Shown in pieces: positions 14,566-64,000 of a stretch of DNA of 64,000 bases. Within the stretch, counting starts at the first letter, position 1. Each line of letters starts with the position of its first letter. The notes beneath the pieces are model-generated. The model worked only from the letters and a program-made list of their open reading frames with translations, was not told the origin of the DNA and ran no database searches. The position numbers were made by a program, and so were the translations under genes. Where the stretch lies: positions 186,001 through 250,000 of the forward strand of contig BAAHQB010000121.1 in the NCBI GenBank assembly GCA_054601695.1, written 5' to 3'. This DNA is from Amorphochlora amoebiformis (lineage: Eukaryota; Cercozoa; Chlorarachniophyceae).

Positions 14566-15331
14566 TATGTCAATATTGCGTACCCTGACATAAACAGAAG
14601 AGACATGATCTCTATACCAGAAATGTATGTATATAATACATATATATATATATACATGTACATATATATCTGTATATATAAATATCTAAATGCCAATATA
14701 TACATATATATATAGCTATACACATAATTATACACACACACACATATATATATATATTTATATACACATATGTATATATATATATATATATATATAGCCT
14801 ACCTTGACATAAATGGTAGGGACATGACTTCTATACCAGTCGTATCGCCTAAACAGACATGAATTTAGTATAAACAAATATATTTATATATTTATATAAT
14901 TATATGTATATGTACACATGTACATATATATACATATATATATATAGATACATGTATCTATACATACATATTTATGTATAGATATTTACCATATATACAT
15001 TACATATATACATATATGTATATATGTATAATACAGTATAAGCTAACTAGTATACCGCTGACGTAGAAAGGGGGCGATTTTCTGGTGGTATGTTTTAAGT
15101 GAGGAGAGCAAACTCTATCAGCATCCTTTATATATATATATATAATATATAAATATAGATATAATATGTATATAGATATAATATGTATGTACATATATAC
15201 ACATATACACACATACACGATTTGCCCATTCATATAAATGGATTATGCATCATATACCATGACATTTACGTATATATATATATACACATATATATATATA
15301 TATATGTATTATATATACATATATATATATA

Positions 15332-15370
<39 letters not shown>

Positions 15371-15613
15371 ACATTAATAATACGCAAACAGTATATAATA
15401 CTTTACACTGTCACACGAATTCTGGTCCCTGGATGATGAGTACATATATACATATATATATATATATTGGTATACACATACATATATAACAATAACATTT
15501 AGTTGATACCGTGACACGAACTCTGGCCCCTGGAAGAAGGGCGAGGGGGAAGGAGTTTGAGAAAACTTCAAGGTACAGGTCAATACGGTGATCATCACTG
15601 GTATCGCTGAATA

Positions 15614-15653
<40 letters not shown>

Positions 15654-15731
15654 ATTGGTATATATACATACATTTTTTTTTTATGTATATATGTATTACA
15701 TATTTGGAGAGCTACGCATGTCTATCTATGT

Positions 15732-15776
<45 letters not shown>

Positions 15777-16499
15777 TTGATATATGGAGAAAGAGAGTGA
15801 AAAAGATATCTATGTGTAGTCAATGTATTTCATGTTTACATATTTATATATGTATATATATATATATATATTTGTATATAATATACATATTTATATAAAA
15901 TATACCTTACACACCCACCCAAAATAGACATCAAAATATAGCCATACAAAACACACAAAAGCCTACCGCATCACCAGCCTCCACCTCTCCTTCCCCATCC
16001 CCCTCAAGTCTCCGGAACTCCGCTGAGTCTCGAGATTCCCGGGATTCCCCCCAAGAGCCTCCCAGCCCTCCGGCAGCCGGCCCTCCTTTGCAACGACGTA
16101 CCCCTGGGGTTAGGGTTTAGAGTTATGGAAGGGTAATTTCTTTCTGCCTTTCGTTTGGTTGTCTTTCTCCTTGATCTCACTCTTCGGATTAGAATCAGAT
16201 TGTTCAGCATGTCGTAGTCCGAGGACCATTGACTCCTCCACAGAGTGGGGCTATAGTGCTGTTAGGGATAACAGCAGTTTGGGTTAGGGTTTGGAGTTGG
16301 GCTTAATACATACCACTGGGGTTGGATTAGGATTTGGATAAGAGCTTATTGACACAGGGTTAGGGTTATATTTCAGGTTATGGTTAGGGTGTAAGTATGT
16401 GGAAAAAGTAAGGTTTATATATATATATATGTATGTATGTGTATACATATATATATATATATGTATTTAAATATATACTATATATATATATATGTATAT

Positions 16500-16530
<31 letters not shown>

Positions 16531-16914
16531 GTATGTATATACATACCTCAAACGTTGCCTTAGCGCCTTGAGATGATGTTCCTACGAGCTCTCTAACGCT
16601 ATACATATATACGAATATATACGTATGTACATACATATAATACACGAGCATATATATATATATATATAATATAAATATACAAAATATATATAAATATATA
16701 TATAATATATATATATATATGTATGTATATTTGTGTATATATATATATATATATATATCTACACAACAAAGGTATATATATATATATATATGTGTATGTA
16801 TAACTTAAAAGTGTGCATACTCACACAAATATACATTTGTATACCACACATGTATAAATACATAAATATACATCAATACGTACATATACATATACATATA
16901 CATATATATATGTG

Positions 16915-16945
<31 letters not shown>

Positions 16946-17759
16946 GTATACATATATATATATAAACATATTTTCACCACCTACACTCACATATATACAC
17001 ATACACGTACACACTCTTACACATACACACATATACACACAACACACATACACATATAATAGATTCACATACGCATGCACACATGTGTAAATGGACCCAT
17101 TTCTACAACCAAATGCACCAAAATACATAGACATTCTAATGGCATCCAGACCTCCTTACGCGATACGCTTTCCAGCACTTGACAAGATTTCTCCCGGGTT
17201 CCGTCACGGGCGCATTGACGGCTGGGTCGGATGGAAATTCAGAAAATCCTGTTTCTGGAGCCGCATAGTGACCGATCTGGGTGAAATGGTTAGGGTCTAT
17301 ACTTGTGTGTATTATACATATCTATAAATATACTATGTATGTATATTATATATATAATATATATATATAACATACATATATATACACATATTACATAATA
17401 TAAATATATATATACAACATACACACATTTATATACATATATATATATATATATGTTAATATATATATATATATATACACGTATACACATATAAAATATA
17501 CATACCCCCTCCCTACTCTCTCTCCCCTCCCCCTTCTTCTTTCTCAACCCCTTCCTGCTAAAGCCTTACCGAGCAGATCCTAGCTACCTCATCGACCCGA
17601 AATCGAATGCTTCTTTTTGAGCTCCCGTCGTGGCCCTATGATTATAAGTGTGAGCGTGTGTATAAACGTATATTTACTATATATGGATATATGTGTACGC
17701 ATGTGTAAATGTGCTCATTGATTCATTTGTGGATATGAGTATATATATATATATATCTA

Positions 17760-17821
<62 letters not shown>

Positions 17822-17830
17822 ATATATATC

Positions 17831-17871
<41 letters not shown>

Positions 17872-18157
17872 TATATAAATATATATAAGCATATTCTAAC
17901 ACGAACCTTTGAACGCATGCGTAATGCTCGATGGATGTGCAAAACCTTAATGTTTTGATACATAAATAAAATAATTAAATAATAATTAAATACATATGCA
18001 CACATACAGACACACACACATACACCAACGACATACACTCACACACAAACACAGACATGAGCAATAACAATAATAATATATATATATATATATATGTATG
18101 TAATATATATACACACACATATATACATGTAATATATATACACACACATATATACAT

Positions 18158-18188
<31 letters not shown>

Positions 18189-18382
18189 AATATATATATA
18201 TATGTATATATATATGTATATATATGAGTACACACACATGCCAACCACAAACACACACACTCAAACACATACACGAACAACCTATATATGTACATATACA
18301 CATAAATATATGCTTATATATATATATATACATTCATATTCTAATGCATACATGAATAGCAAATATATTCAAGAAAGCATAC

Positions 18383-18415
<33 letters not shown>

Positions 18416-19076
18416 CATATATATAATATATATTCACACTCACCCACACTCAAAACACATACCAGAACCTCACATATACCCATACATACATCCATACATC
18501 CATACATCCATACATACACATGTACATACATAAACCCTATCAACCTACCTTTCCGATTCTGTCCCCCCCCCCAATTCCTAACGCCCCGATGATCTTAGCC
18601 TGCTTTCCCGAGAGCTCCAGACAGCATTTGAACCCATCGAAAAATCCTCTTCGATCTCGGCTTCCTGGAGAGAGAGGGGGGGGGGGGGGGGGGAAAGGGA
18701 GAGAGGGAGAGATAGAGAGAGAAAATTTGATGTTTAGAAACGGGAGAGAGATAGAGGAGAGAGGAAAATAGAGGTAGGGAGAAGAGGGAGGTAGAGAATT
18801 AGAGAGAGAGAGAGGGATTTTGGAATGGGAATCCATTATTAGTTAAGAGGGGGAGAAATAGTGAGAATGGAGATAGATTGAGAGATAGAGATAGAGAGAG
18901 ATGGAGAGAGATATATATAGCGAGAGAGAGATTGAGAGAGTGGGAGAGAGGGAACGAAAGAAAAAGGAGAAAGCAGAATCGGTACCAAAGCACCAAACAC
19001 CTCCAAGTGTGTATGTATTGTACAAAAAATATTGTATGTATATATGTACAAATGTATACACATTTATTCTTGTACC

Positions 19077-19112
<36 letters not shown>

Positions 19113-20509
19113 AATAGATAAACATATATATATATATATATATACATGTACACATACATCCAAAAACAACATACCCACCATTATCCTCACACAACGGGCC
19201 CCTAATCGACGCACAAGCACACATATTCTCCCGCCTTGACCTTCCCTCTGACCTCCTCCCTCGCCTAGAGGGACACGCAATGCAATGCCACGCAAACACC
19301 CTCACGCATGGCAGCGACTGCCCGGAGAGAGTCGGCGGTCCAATGAGATGCGCGAATAAATCAACCCGCTGGGCCTTCGGGTTCTTGTCTCGTGGCATCT
19401 CGCTCTTCCCCTTCGAATCTGCTGTAATCTCAAGCTTCTGGAACAAAAGTCCGCGAAGCCCAACCAAGCTCCGACACGCCGACCCAGTCTTTGCGTCCGC
19501 CTCTCCGACCCAAACGCCCGCGCTCGAATGCTTTCGGTCTCTCTGGAGGAACTCGCGGACACGCCCTGCCTTTGCGACGACGTAGATGCAGCCGGAGTTG
19601 TCAGGAGAGCCCTGGGATTCGCGGATGATCCAATAGCGGGGTATCTCGACTACTTTGCCGACGAGACGGGCGAGGCGGAAGGTCAGGGATTTTCGAGTGA
19701 GGGGGGGGGGGAGGGTGGAGGGAGGGGACTTGAGGTCGTATTCTGAGTCGGTGTGGAGGTGAAGGCGGATAGATGCCGTGCGGTCGCGTAGTATCATGCC
19801 ACGGGACGTATCGTCGCATTCTAGGCGGCCGATTAAGAGGCCTTTGGTTCGCATGGCTGGGGTAGGATTATATATATATATATATTTATATATGCACATA
19901 TATTTATGTATGTAAATGTATATATGTGTACATATGCATTTCTAAATGTACATAGGTGCACCCATATGTGTATGCATATATCATGTGACATGTATATATA
20001 TGCCTATGTGTTATATATATACGTATACATATATATATATACATATATATATATATATGTACATCTATACATGCATATATATTATACACCTATATATACT
20101 TTTATATTATATTATATTATATATATATATATATATATATAATATCATACTACATAAACACACCCAAACACACACACACACGCATCCACAAACATAAAAC
20201 CCCGAAAACAAACACACACACAACCCACGCAACCCCCAACCCCACGACAAAACCTGGTTCCTCTCCCTCACAGTTTCGCATAAACCTTAGATACGCCAAG
20301 GACCTTGAAACAGGGAATGTCAGCTCATGCCGAATGGCCCACTGGACACACTCCGACTTGAAGCTCGGAGATGGAGGAGACGGTGGGGCCTTGGATGAGC
20401 TTGACTTGAATTTTTTTTTCTGGTGGTTCTTTTTCGCATTTTGGGGGGCTGGGGGTTGGAGGAAGATATAGGGAGAGGTGTGAGTATTTGTGTGGTTGTA
20501 TGGATGATT

Positions 20510-20546
<37 letters not shown>

Positions 20547-21345
20547 CAACGTATATATGTGATGTTATATTGTCTAAACAGTGGAAAGGTTTAGGAAGGG
20601 ATGTGGATATGGATGTATGTGTATGTTGGTTTATTTTCTATTACGTAAACTATATTCTATACATATATTATATATATATATATGTATAGATAAATATATA
20701 TATATATGTCTTTATACATATATATATATATATATATATATTACATGTGTACAGGGTATAATATATGTATATGGTTGCACCACATGTAGACCGAAGGAGA
20801 GGGAGAGACAGAGATATTGAGAAAGAACGCTAGAGAGATTGAGAAAGAAACAATGAAAGAGAGCAAGGTCAAAGAGAGAAAAAGAGAGTAGAGTGAGGGA
20901 TCTTTATATAGCACGTCCACTACTTAAATGGATCTCTCTCTCTCCCTGTCTCAAATCTCTTTCTCCCTTCTCTGTCTTTCTCTGTCTTTCTCTCTCTCTC
21001 TGTCTCTCTCTCTCCCCCTCTCTTCTCTCTCTCGCTCGAAGACACGGGGAGAGAAAAATTACACTCACATACAGAGCGATATATATATATATATAAAGTC
21101 AGCAAAGGGAGGGACAAAAAGACGTGAAGAGACAGAAAGAGAAAGAGGAAGGGGGGGAGGCCTCGAAAGTAAGAGGGGTGAATGTAAGCGAGAGATCGAG
21201 GGAGAGATTGGAGTGTGAGCGACACCTATGATAGTACGCCTTTTCGCTTCGATGATGAACTCAGCGAGCGTTGGGAGGATCTGTGGTACGATAATTGTAT
21301 AAGCAAAATATATACATATATATGTATATATATGTATATTATATG

Positions 21346-21379
<34 letters not shown>

Positions 21380-21514
21380 TATTATATATCGATGATGAAC
21401 GCGTCAGAGTTTGGACATCTACTTAAGAGGATTATACATATATATATATATATCAAATTTTAATAAATTTATGCGTTATATGCATGTACATATACATACG
21501 CATATGTATGGACA

Positions 21515-21552
<38 letters not shown>

Positions 21553-21645
21553 ATATGTATATGTATATATACGTATACACATATCTATAAGTATGCATAT
21601 GCATTCACAAAAACATACATAATGTAATGTAGGTATAAATACATT

Positions 21646-21676
<31 letters not shown>

Positions 21677-21841
21677 TATATCTCTATATATGTATATACA
21701 TATACACACGTATACATTATATATATATATATATATATGTATTTCTATACATTGACGTATATATGCAATACATACTTATTCTTGTACGACATACATTAAT
21801 ATGAACATACATACACATATATATATATATATATACATATT

Positions 21842-21911
<70 letters not shown>

Positions 21912-24691
21912 CGGCACCAATTGACAGCCTGTCTCTAATTCTAAGCAGGCGGAGTGGGTGAGGAAACGGGCATGCGGTCTGAGATCCGGCTCTTGAGCTA
22001 TTCTTTTGTTTTGACGAAGACCGTTGATTAATACTCGATCTAAGCCACATCTGGATATATTAAATGAATATATGTATGTGAAGGTATGTATATGCGTATG
22101 TATGTACGTATGTGTGTATGTATGTGTGAATGTGTATGTTGTGCATGTATGTGCATGTAAATGTTCATGTTGCATCTATATATTATATATATATATACAT
22201 AAATATATATATATCCTATATATATAATACATATATATATATATTATGTTATATATATATGTATATTAAAATATATACATACATACATATATATATACAT
22301 ATATATATATATATATTTTTTTATAAATACATATATTTACGTACACACATCGCATCCAAAAATAATCCACAGATGCAATGCTTACATACCTGGTAGAACC
22401 TGTCTTCCTCTTCTCTTCCCCAACCTCTGAATCATCGCACACCGAGTCTACGGCCGCGCTGGACACCTTAAGAAACTCTGAGGTTCTATGTTTTAGAGAA
22501 AATTTACCAGAGTGAGATTAAATAGAAAGATATTTAAGAGAGTGAGACTCAAAGGAGTGAGATTGGAGAGGTTTAGATTCAGAAGAATCGAAGAGAGGGA
22601 GATATCCAAGCGTGTGAGATTCAAGATAGAATTGAAGAGAGTGACATCGAAGAGAGTGAGATTAAGAGAGTGAGATTCAAGGTAGGAAATTCGAGAAAAT
22701 GGGGATTTAAGGAACTTCTTAGATGCAAGTTATTGAGAGAATTAGAGAATCCAATTTAGTGAGTTACACCAAGAGAGTGAGATCAAACAGAATGAGATCC
22801 AAGAGATTAAGCTCCAAGACTTTGAGATTCAATTGCATTGGAGATTCAATGAACGTAAAGGTGCGAGCCGGAGACTTTGGGGAGCACAGTATACAATTGC
22901 AAACCTACCCCTAAAAAGCTACCCTTCACCCTAAGCTGGAACGCTACTTCTAATACTCTTAACATAGGCCTAACCCTAACCCTAATGGATTGCTTACCTC
23001 ATCCCAAACTTCCTTCGAAGTTGCGTGAAGGTGTAGAGTAGGTATAATATGCCTCCCGCGCTGAGATCCTGAGGCATAAATCATACTAAATAGAGTCGTA
23101 TTGTATATATGTAAATATATATATATATATATGTATGTATATCTGTGTATATAGTATAATATATAATATATATGTATATGTATACATGTATACATATACA
23201 TATGTATTTCTTCAAAGATATTTATGATATTTGCATAAACATAAACGGGAAAATATCCACTATATACATATCTAAATACACATACACACAAATTAAGTTG
23301 AACTCAGACTCCTTCATACCTGAAACATACTCCAAAACGGTGCCCGATCTGGCGAAAAAGGTCTCGATGTCGCCGAGAGACGCGATACCTCTGTAATTCG
23401 TACGCTGGATCTCGAGCAACAAGCCAATCCTGACCGATTATTGATACCATGACGAATTATCACTAGGGAGAATATTGGGAAAAACAGAGGAGGTATAGTA
23501 AGAAGTGGGAGGTGAACGACGTACTACAGAGAAAATCAGAGAGGGAGAAGAGGGAAAGTGGGACGAAGAGAGAAGGACGAGAGAATACATTGAGGAAAAG
23601 AGTGATGAAAGAGGAAGAGCGAGAGAAGGGGGGAGAGAGAGGAGGAGAGAGATAGAGGGGAGGGAAAGAAAGGGGGAAAGGAAAGAAAGAGGGTAGGAAG
23701 ATCGAGAGGGGAGAGATAGAGGGATAGGAAGAGAGACAGAAATAGAAAGAGGGGCGGACGCGGGAAAATCAACAAAACACACACAACGGTCTTCTCTCCC
23801 ACCTAAAACGCAACCCCGATAGCCCTTAACAAGGTGTGCATTCCAGATCCTTAGACGTGCTCCCAGTCGAATCCCAAGACCAAGCTTCAGGCACTGCAAG
23901 TAATGGTCCGCCAGAACGAGAGGTACAACACCGTCGAGCTCAAAGATAAGATCCGTCACCTGCTTGGTCACCACTCCCGAGTAGTTCACGAGCCGTTCGG
24001 AGCAAAAACGAGGTTGAGTGGCATTCTTAGGCGTCTTGGACTCCGATCGAGGACTCTGGCGCATCCTTCTCTTTCTCGAGGGTGTGCGCACTCCCGGACA
24101 AGCTGAATATGCGACAGGGCAATTGACAGGCGTTTGCGTCCCCGAGTAGCCTGCAGATCCGCTCACAGGGCCTAGAACGGGCGTCGAGAGAAAAAATACG
24201 GACGTCGATGAGGTTGACATGAACACCAGCCTTCCGGTTGGTACGCTGGTCGACAATCCCAGGTCTCCTTTCTCATCTGGAGCAAACGGCTTGAGGCCGA
24301 ATATGCTGTAAGTGTTTCCGGGTGAGATGAGCGAGAGGTATCGGATGGCTCTGCCGTGGAGTACTAAGACGACTGTGGGATTGGTCTGGGAAAACTCGTC
24401 GACATCGCCGTCGGCTTTGCAGTCCGTCTCGTGATTCTCTAGCTCTACCATGAAAGCGGCCCCGCTCCACGGCCCCGGGATCGACGGACTGACAGATACG
24501 GCTCTGCCCTTGACGTTTACCTCTTGGTATCCATGGCTATTATCTAGCTTGCTGAGGTGACTTAATCTCAAGCTTCCAACACTCCAGAGTGTGCCCTGGG
24601 AAGGCTCTAAGATCTTGTGGAGGATGATGACTTTGGAGCAGTCAATCTCGAGGACAGGTCTGATAGGAGGTGGTATTATATTCCATATGTT

Positions 24692-24739
<48 letters not shown>

Positions 24740-24769
24740 CATAAATATACAATATTATTATATTACATA

Positions 24770-24806
<37 letters not shown>

Positions 24807-24933
24807 CACATATATATATATATTTATATATTATATATATATATATAAATATATACATATTTATAAAAAACAAATATTACATAATATATATATATATATA
24901 TATTTATATTATTATATTGAAAATACAAATATT

Positions 24934-24981
<48 letters not shown>

Positions 24982-25036
24982 TGTAAATTTATACTAAATA
25001 TTTGCATTTATATAAATATAATATATAACATATAAA

Positions 25037-25095
<59 letters not shown>

Positions 25096-25138
25096 GTATA
25101 TTATACGCACACACAAGTACACACGTCTATGTATCTAC

Positions 25139-25209
<71 letters not shown>

Positions 25210-25849
25210 TCATATATTATTATACATTAATATTTGCATATACATATCAATATATTCTAATATGTATACATCATATATGTTCATTTATATATTAGATATG
25301 TAATTACAATAGAAGCAGGATGTGGAGCGTAGGGTAGGTGTCACTGACAGAAATGACCTTTTTGGTGCCGACGGAGTGAGGATGCACACCCAATCCGTGA
25401 AGAGAACCACGCACTTAAGTAGGGATGGATTACCGTTAGCGACGATAACTTTGATTCTTCCTGTCCTGTCCATGATCTGATGCATCCACACGCATTGCCA
25501 CACTCAGTACAACCGTTAACCGAGTCTCTGTTTCATAAAACACCCAAACCGACCCCCAGCTTTCAGATTTCACCTCGAGCCGTCCGCGCGTATCCGTGAG
25601 TACTCCAACGAGCAATTTATCCACCGTTTTTACTTCGGTGGAAACGGTACTCTCCGAGATTGAAGACCGGAATGGCTTTGCAACGCACGCGAGCTCCGAT
25701 ACGCACAACAGTGGCCATTCCTTACATCGACAAGGAAGAGAACCCGATTCAAAAGCCTCGTTAATCCGTTGGAGGCAGTGGTCCGCACAGCTCCCCAACT
25801 TTTCATGCAGAACGACGGCGGAATTGTGGCGGGTATCTTTCGACCCCAT
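10051..25849 (-). CDS. CTC1: CTC1-like subunit of the CST telomere-maintenance complex
   Basis: CST binds single-stranded telomeric DNA and recruits polymerase alpha-primase. About 25 exons: 25514-25849, 25358-25476, 23803-24659, 23320-23429, 22998-23068, 22390-22466, 21918-21997, 20254-20419, 19179-19856, 18549-18664, 17588-17635, 17160-17276, 16547-16587, 15967-16103, 15510-15606, 15056-15114, 14803-14848, 14329-14365, 13665-13891, 13171-13248, 12556-12636, 11908-12006, 11757-11816, 10811-10931, 10051-10331; roughly 1,380 codons, near CTC1 size. Support: many OB-fold-like segments, the [10 protein letters not shown] strand, a C-terminal zinc ribbon, and a [12 protein letters not shown] strand after it, in the order expected for CTC1. 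Phase is unresolved at three places (23.8-23.3 kb, 21.9-20.4 kb, 16.6-15.5 kb), so an exon is missing or a boundary is off there. Start [19 protein letters not shown] is the first ATG of the first open exon. Conserved beyond doubt as an OB-fold telomere-type protein; the CTC1 name is probable. Confidence 0.75.
11039..11527 (-). repeat. four copies of a CTC1 exon acceptor edge
   Basis: At 11039-11060, 11219-11241, 11390-11411 and 11510-11527 the first ~17 nt of exon 10811-10931 recur, most with their TTTCAG acceptor, each followed by TA tract. All lie in the intron upstream of that exon. Confidence 0.8.
13588..13655. repeat. 14-15 bp minisatellite
   Basis: About five tandem copies of a CACTAACCCATGT-like unit in a CTC1 intron. 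It ends next to the donor of exon 13665-13891. Confidence 0.8.
14470..14622 (-). repeat. two copies of exon 14803-14848 donor edge
   Basis: Segments 14570-14622 and 14470-14512 repeat most of exon 14803-14848 through its donor, with base changes. They sit in the downstream CTC1 intron. Confidence 0.75.
15402..15437 (-). repeat. partial copy of exon 15510-15606 donor edge
   Basis: The end of the exon that encodes LLPGARVRV is repeated once, diverged, in the intron just downstream. Confidence 0.65.
16190..16280 (+). repeat. dispersed ~85-bp element, copy A
   Basis: Best full copy with 49342-49427 of an element that starts near CAGATTATTCAGCATGTCTT, continues GTCCGAGGACCATTGACTC and ends GGGCTATAGTGCTGTTAGGG. 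Shorter copies lie at 700-770, 39943-39982, 48986-49032, 49284-49330, 49526-49576 and 61050-61098, and a reverse copy at 476-512. Nearly all touch TTAGGG-like sequence, as here (16100-16400 holds degenerate telomeric repeat). Confidence 0.8.
17160..20419 (-). other. CTC1-like central exons
   Basis: Exons 20254-20419, 19179-19856, 18549-18664, 17588-17635 and 17160-17276, all phase-compatible in this order. The 678-nt exon reads [30 protein letters not shown], and [17 protein letters not shown], an OB-fold pattern. The last reads [14 protein letters not shown] and ends at a good GTAAGG donor. The donor of the large exon was taken as AATG|GTGGGT, because its phase opens the next exon; a GTATGT site four bases further is the alternative. 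Confidence 0.7.
18670..18990. repeat. polypurine tract with long G run
   Basis: GA-rich intron sequence including a run of more than 15 G near 18676-18693. Similar GA- or CT-rich intron stretches lie at 20780-21210 and 23480-23770. Serine/leucine-rich frames over them are artefacts. Confidence 0.85.
22500..22900. repeat. degenerate GAGTGAGATTC-type repeat
   Basis: CTC1 intron made of irregular 15-20 bp units built on AGAGAGTGAGATTCAAG. It is followed by a few CCCTAA units (22905-22985). No coding signal. Confidence 0.7.
23803..25849 (-). other. CTC1-like N-terminal exons
   Basis: Exons 25514-25849, 25358-25476 and 23803-24659. Seen: [74 protein letters not shown] and LRIWNAHLV, each shaped like an OB-fold strand set (D-TG or GR followed by alternating hydrophobics). 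The first two exons are parted by a 37-nt intron (25477-25513), the shortest convincing one here. A basic, Ser/Pro-rich stretch (near 24000-24130) separates two OB units. The 857-nt exon is the longest in the window. Confidence 0.75.
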
Positions 25850-26124
25850 CCCCGGCTTCCTCGGAATCCAGAGATTCTGGCTTCCGAAAGCACAAAACTT
25901 TTCGCTTCTAAATTATTGGATTCCGACGGCACGAAAAAACTTTTCGGCAAAGTCTTCTGTCGGGGGGGCTGCTGCTGGCCGTGTCGTTCCGGTGTGCTTC
26001 CGGGGATAATATCGAGACTATTTTCGCCACATAATCACAACATCATACGTATAATTCGAATTTTGGCGCGCTCAGGTATTTTTGGGTGTCAAAATCGGTC
26101 GAAGCTTCTGAGAGTCTATTCGAG
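25850..26124. promoter_or_regulatory. short divergent region between CTC1-like and ClpX-like genes
   Basis: Only about 275 bp of mixed-composition sequence without TA tracts separates the two putative start codons, so a shared bidirectional promoter is likely. No TATA box or other named element could be assigned. Confidence 0.45.
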
Positions 26125-47292
<21,168 letters not shown>

Positions 47293-47324
47293 CCATAATC
47301 AAGGTAATCAATAATTTCAGCTGC

Positions 47325-47900
47325 TAGTAGTCTAGCAGTATATGTAGTATAGAAGCTCACAAAGTCTCATGGCTCGGTTGTATAGAGATTGAAAGCAGCT
47401 GCGGGCAATGTGTTGAATTTTAAGCTTACGGTCAGATTGTAATTCCATCTACTAGATCCAGTCCATATACTGCATGCATCACGCGTTAGACCGATCTAGC
47501 TAATCTCTAGATCTGTCGTGTTCCGAGCTCTAGCTAATCTCTAGAATCTAGTGCTAGTACTAGTAGTAATAGAAGCTAATATATATATACTTTACACCAG
47601 ATAGTCTAACTTGCTAGATAGATCTAGGATACCGGCCAGAGATGAGATAATAAAGATTACCTAGATTACATCTAGAATCTAGAGAATATATACATCTACA
47701 AGATCTAGTATATATCTAGTATATACTAGATATACTAGATATCTAGGATATATATCTAGATTACATATGTACTACATATATATCCTAGATAGTCTAGATA
47801 TTTATTATAATATCTAGAATATATATATGCATATATCTAGATATATACTAGATATATATCAAGTATATATGTCTAGATGTGCATATATTAGATAACAACC
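47325..47900. other. CTAG-rich spacer between convergent genes
   Basis: As at 9690-10050, the gap after a plus-strand stop and before a minus-strand stop is dominated by CTAG and CTAGAT words, here grading into CTAGATATA repeats at 47690-47880. 47900-48194 is mixed sequence with no gene seen. Confidence 0.6.
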
Positions 47901-48194
47901 TCCTGTTCGGTGATTGGTTTACTGGTCATAATGTCATAACTCAACTTCCAGAACGAACGTATCACAATTGCACTGCTACAGCGATTGTATATTTGAATTC
48001 TGAACCCATAAGCTAGTAACCATAATAATAATTGGGTGCACGGCAGTCAGTTTCTTAATCGATCACATCCCTTTCGACTTCTTCTTTTAGATGAGATTCT
48101 ACTACATATCTGATGTATGGGTGTGTTTCCAGCCTGGTTTGATGTATGGATGGATATGTAGATGACGCTGTGTCACCAGTTGTTTCGATGTATG

Positions 48195-63965
<15,771 letters not shown>

Positions 63966-64000
63966 CTGCGAGTATTATATATATATATATACATATTCAT

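Larger units (their letters stand above)
10051..15606 (-). other. CTC1-like C-terminal OB fold with zinc ribbon
   Basis: Exons 15510-15606 to 10051-10331 join in one phase throughout. They encode [20 protein letters not shown], an acidic linker and [15 protein letters not shown] (13665-13891), then [20 protein letters not shown] with a further Cys (13171-13248), a CxxC...Cx4C zinc-ribbon pattern, followed by [17 protein letters not shown] (12556-12636) and [20 protein letters not shown] (11908-12006). This order, OB strands interrupted by a Cys4 ribbon, is that of the last OB fold of CTC1 (also of RPA70). The protein ends SSSRKFQKL. Confidence 0.8.

Noticed and set aside
21210-21300. Candidate exon on either strand ([16 protein letters not shown] or [14 protein letters not shown])
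   Set aside because: Not rejected outright, but neither reading matches the phase of the neighbouring CTC1 exons, and a degenerate copy lies at 21390; left unassigned.

Overview
The window is nuclear DNA from an intron-rich eukaryote, almost certainly a protist. Coding exons are short (about 27 to 860 nt), bounded by GT/AG sites, and sit in introns made largely of (TA)n microsatellite and vertebrate-type telomeric repeat (TTAGGG/CCCTAA). About 90 percent of the window is intronic or intergenic repeat, and nearly all long open frames in it are TA-repeat artefacts (Tyr-Ile runs). The lineage cannot be fixed from sequence alone. A cyclic-nucleotide-dependent AGC kinase, a CTC1-like telomere protein and a ClpX-like ATPase with a signal-peptide-like leader fit a plastid-bearing or alveolate/SAR-type protist, but this is inference.

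Exons were joined by hand, requiring splice sites and reading phase to agree. Five genes result, in strictly alternating orientation: (1) 145-5559 minus, alpha/beta-hydrolase, 3' end outside the window; (2) 6454-9639 plus, a 213-residue coiled-coil protein; (3) 10051-25849 minus, a CTC1-like OB-fold protein of the CST telomere complex; (4) 26125-47292 plus, a 667-residue ClpX-like AAA+ ATPase in 25 exons; (5) 48195-63965 minus, a cyclic-nucleotide-dependent protein kinase with two nucleotide-binding domains, a PDZ-like domain and an AGC kinase domain, 5' end outside the window. Genes 1/2 and 3/4 are divergent, with putative shared promoters. Genes 2/3 and 4/5 are convergent, and both convergent gaps are filled with CTAG-rich sequence.

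The most unusual signal is a repeat behaviour seen in all five genes. Introns contain truncated copies of the neighbouring exon's edge ('exon echoes'). Each copy carries the splice site and the adjoining TA or TTAGGG tract, and lies in the intron next to that edge. There are about 55 such copies, one to nine per exon. Some are inverted, and one set makes a long open frame that repeats the kinase glycine loop between Asn-Pro runs. Other notable signals are a head-to-head telomeric repeat junction inside gene 4, a dispersed element of about 85 bp tied to the telomeric tracts, and the nucleotide-binding/PDZ/kinase architecture of gene 5. No rRNA, tRNA, CRISPR array or autonomous transposon was recognised.
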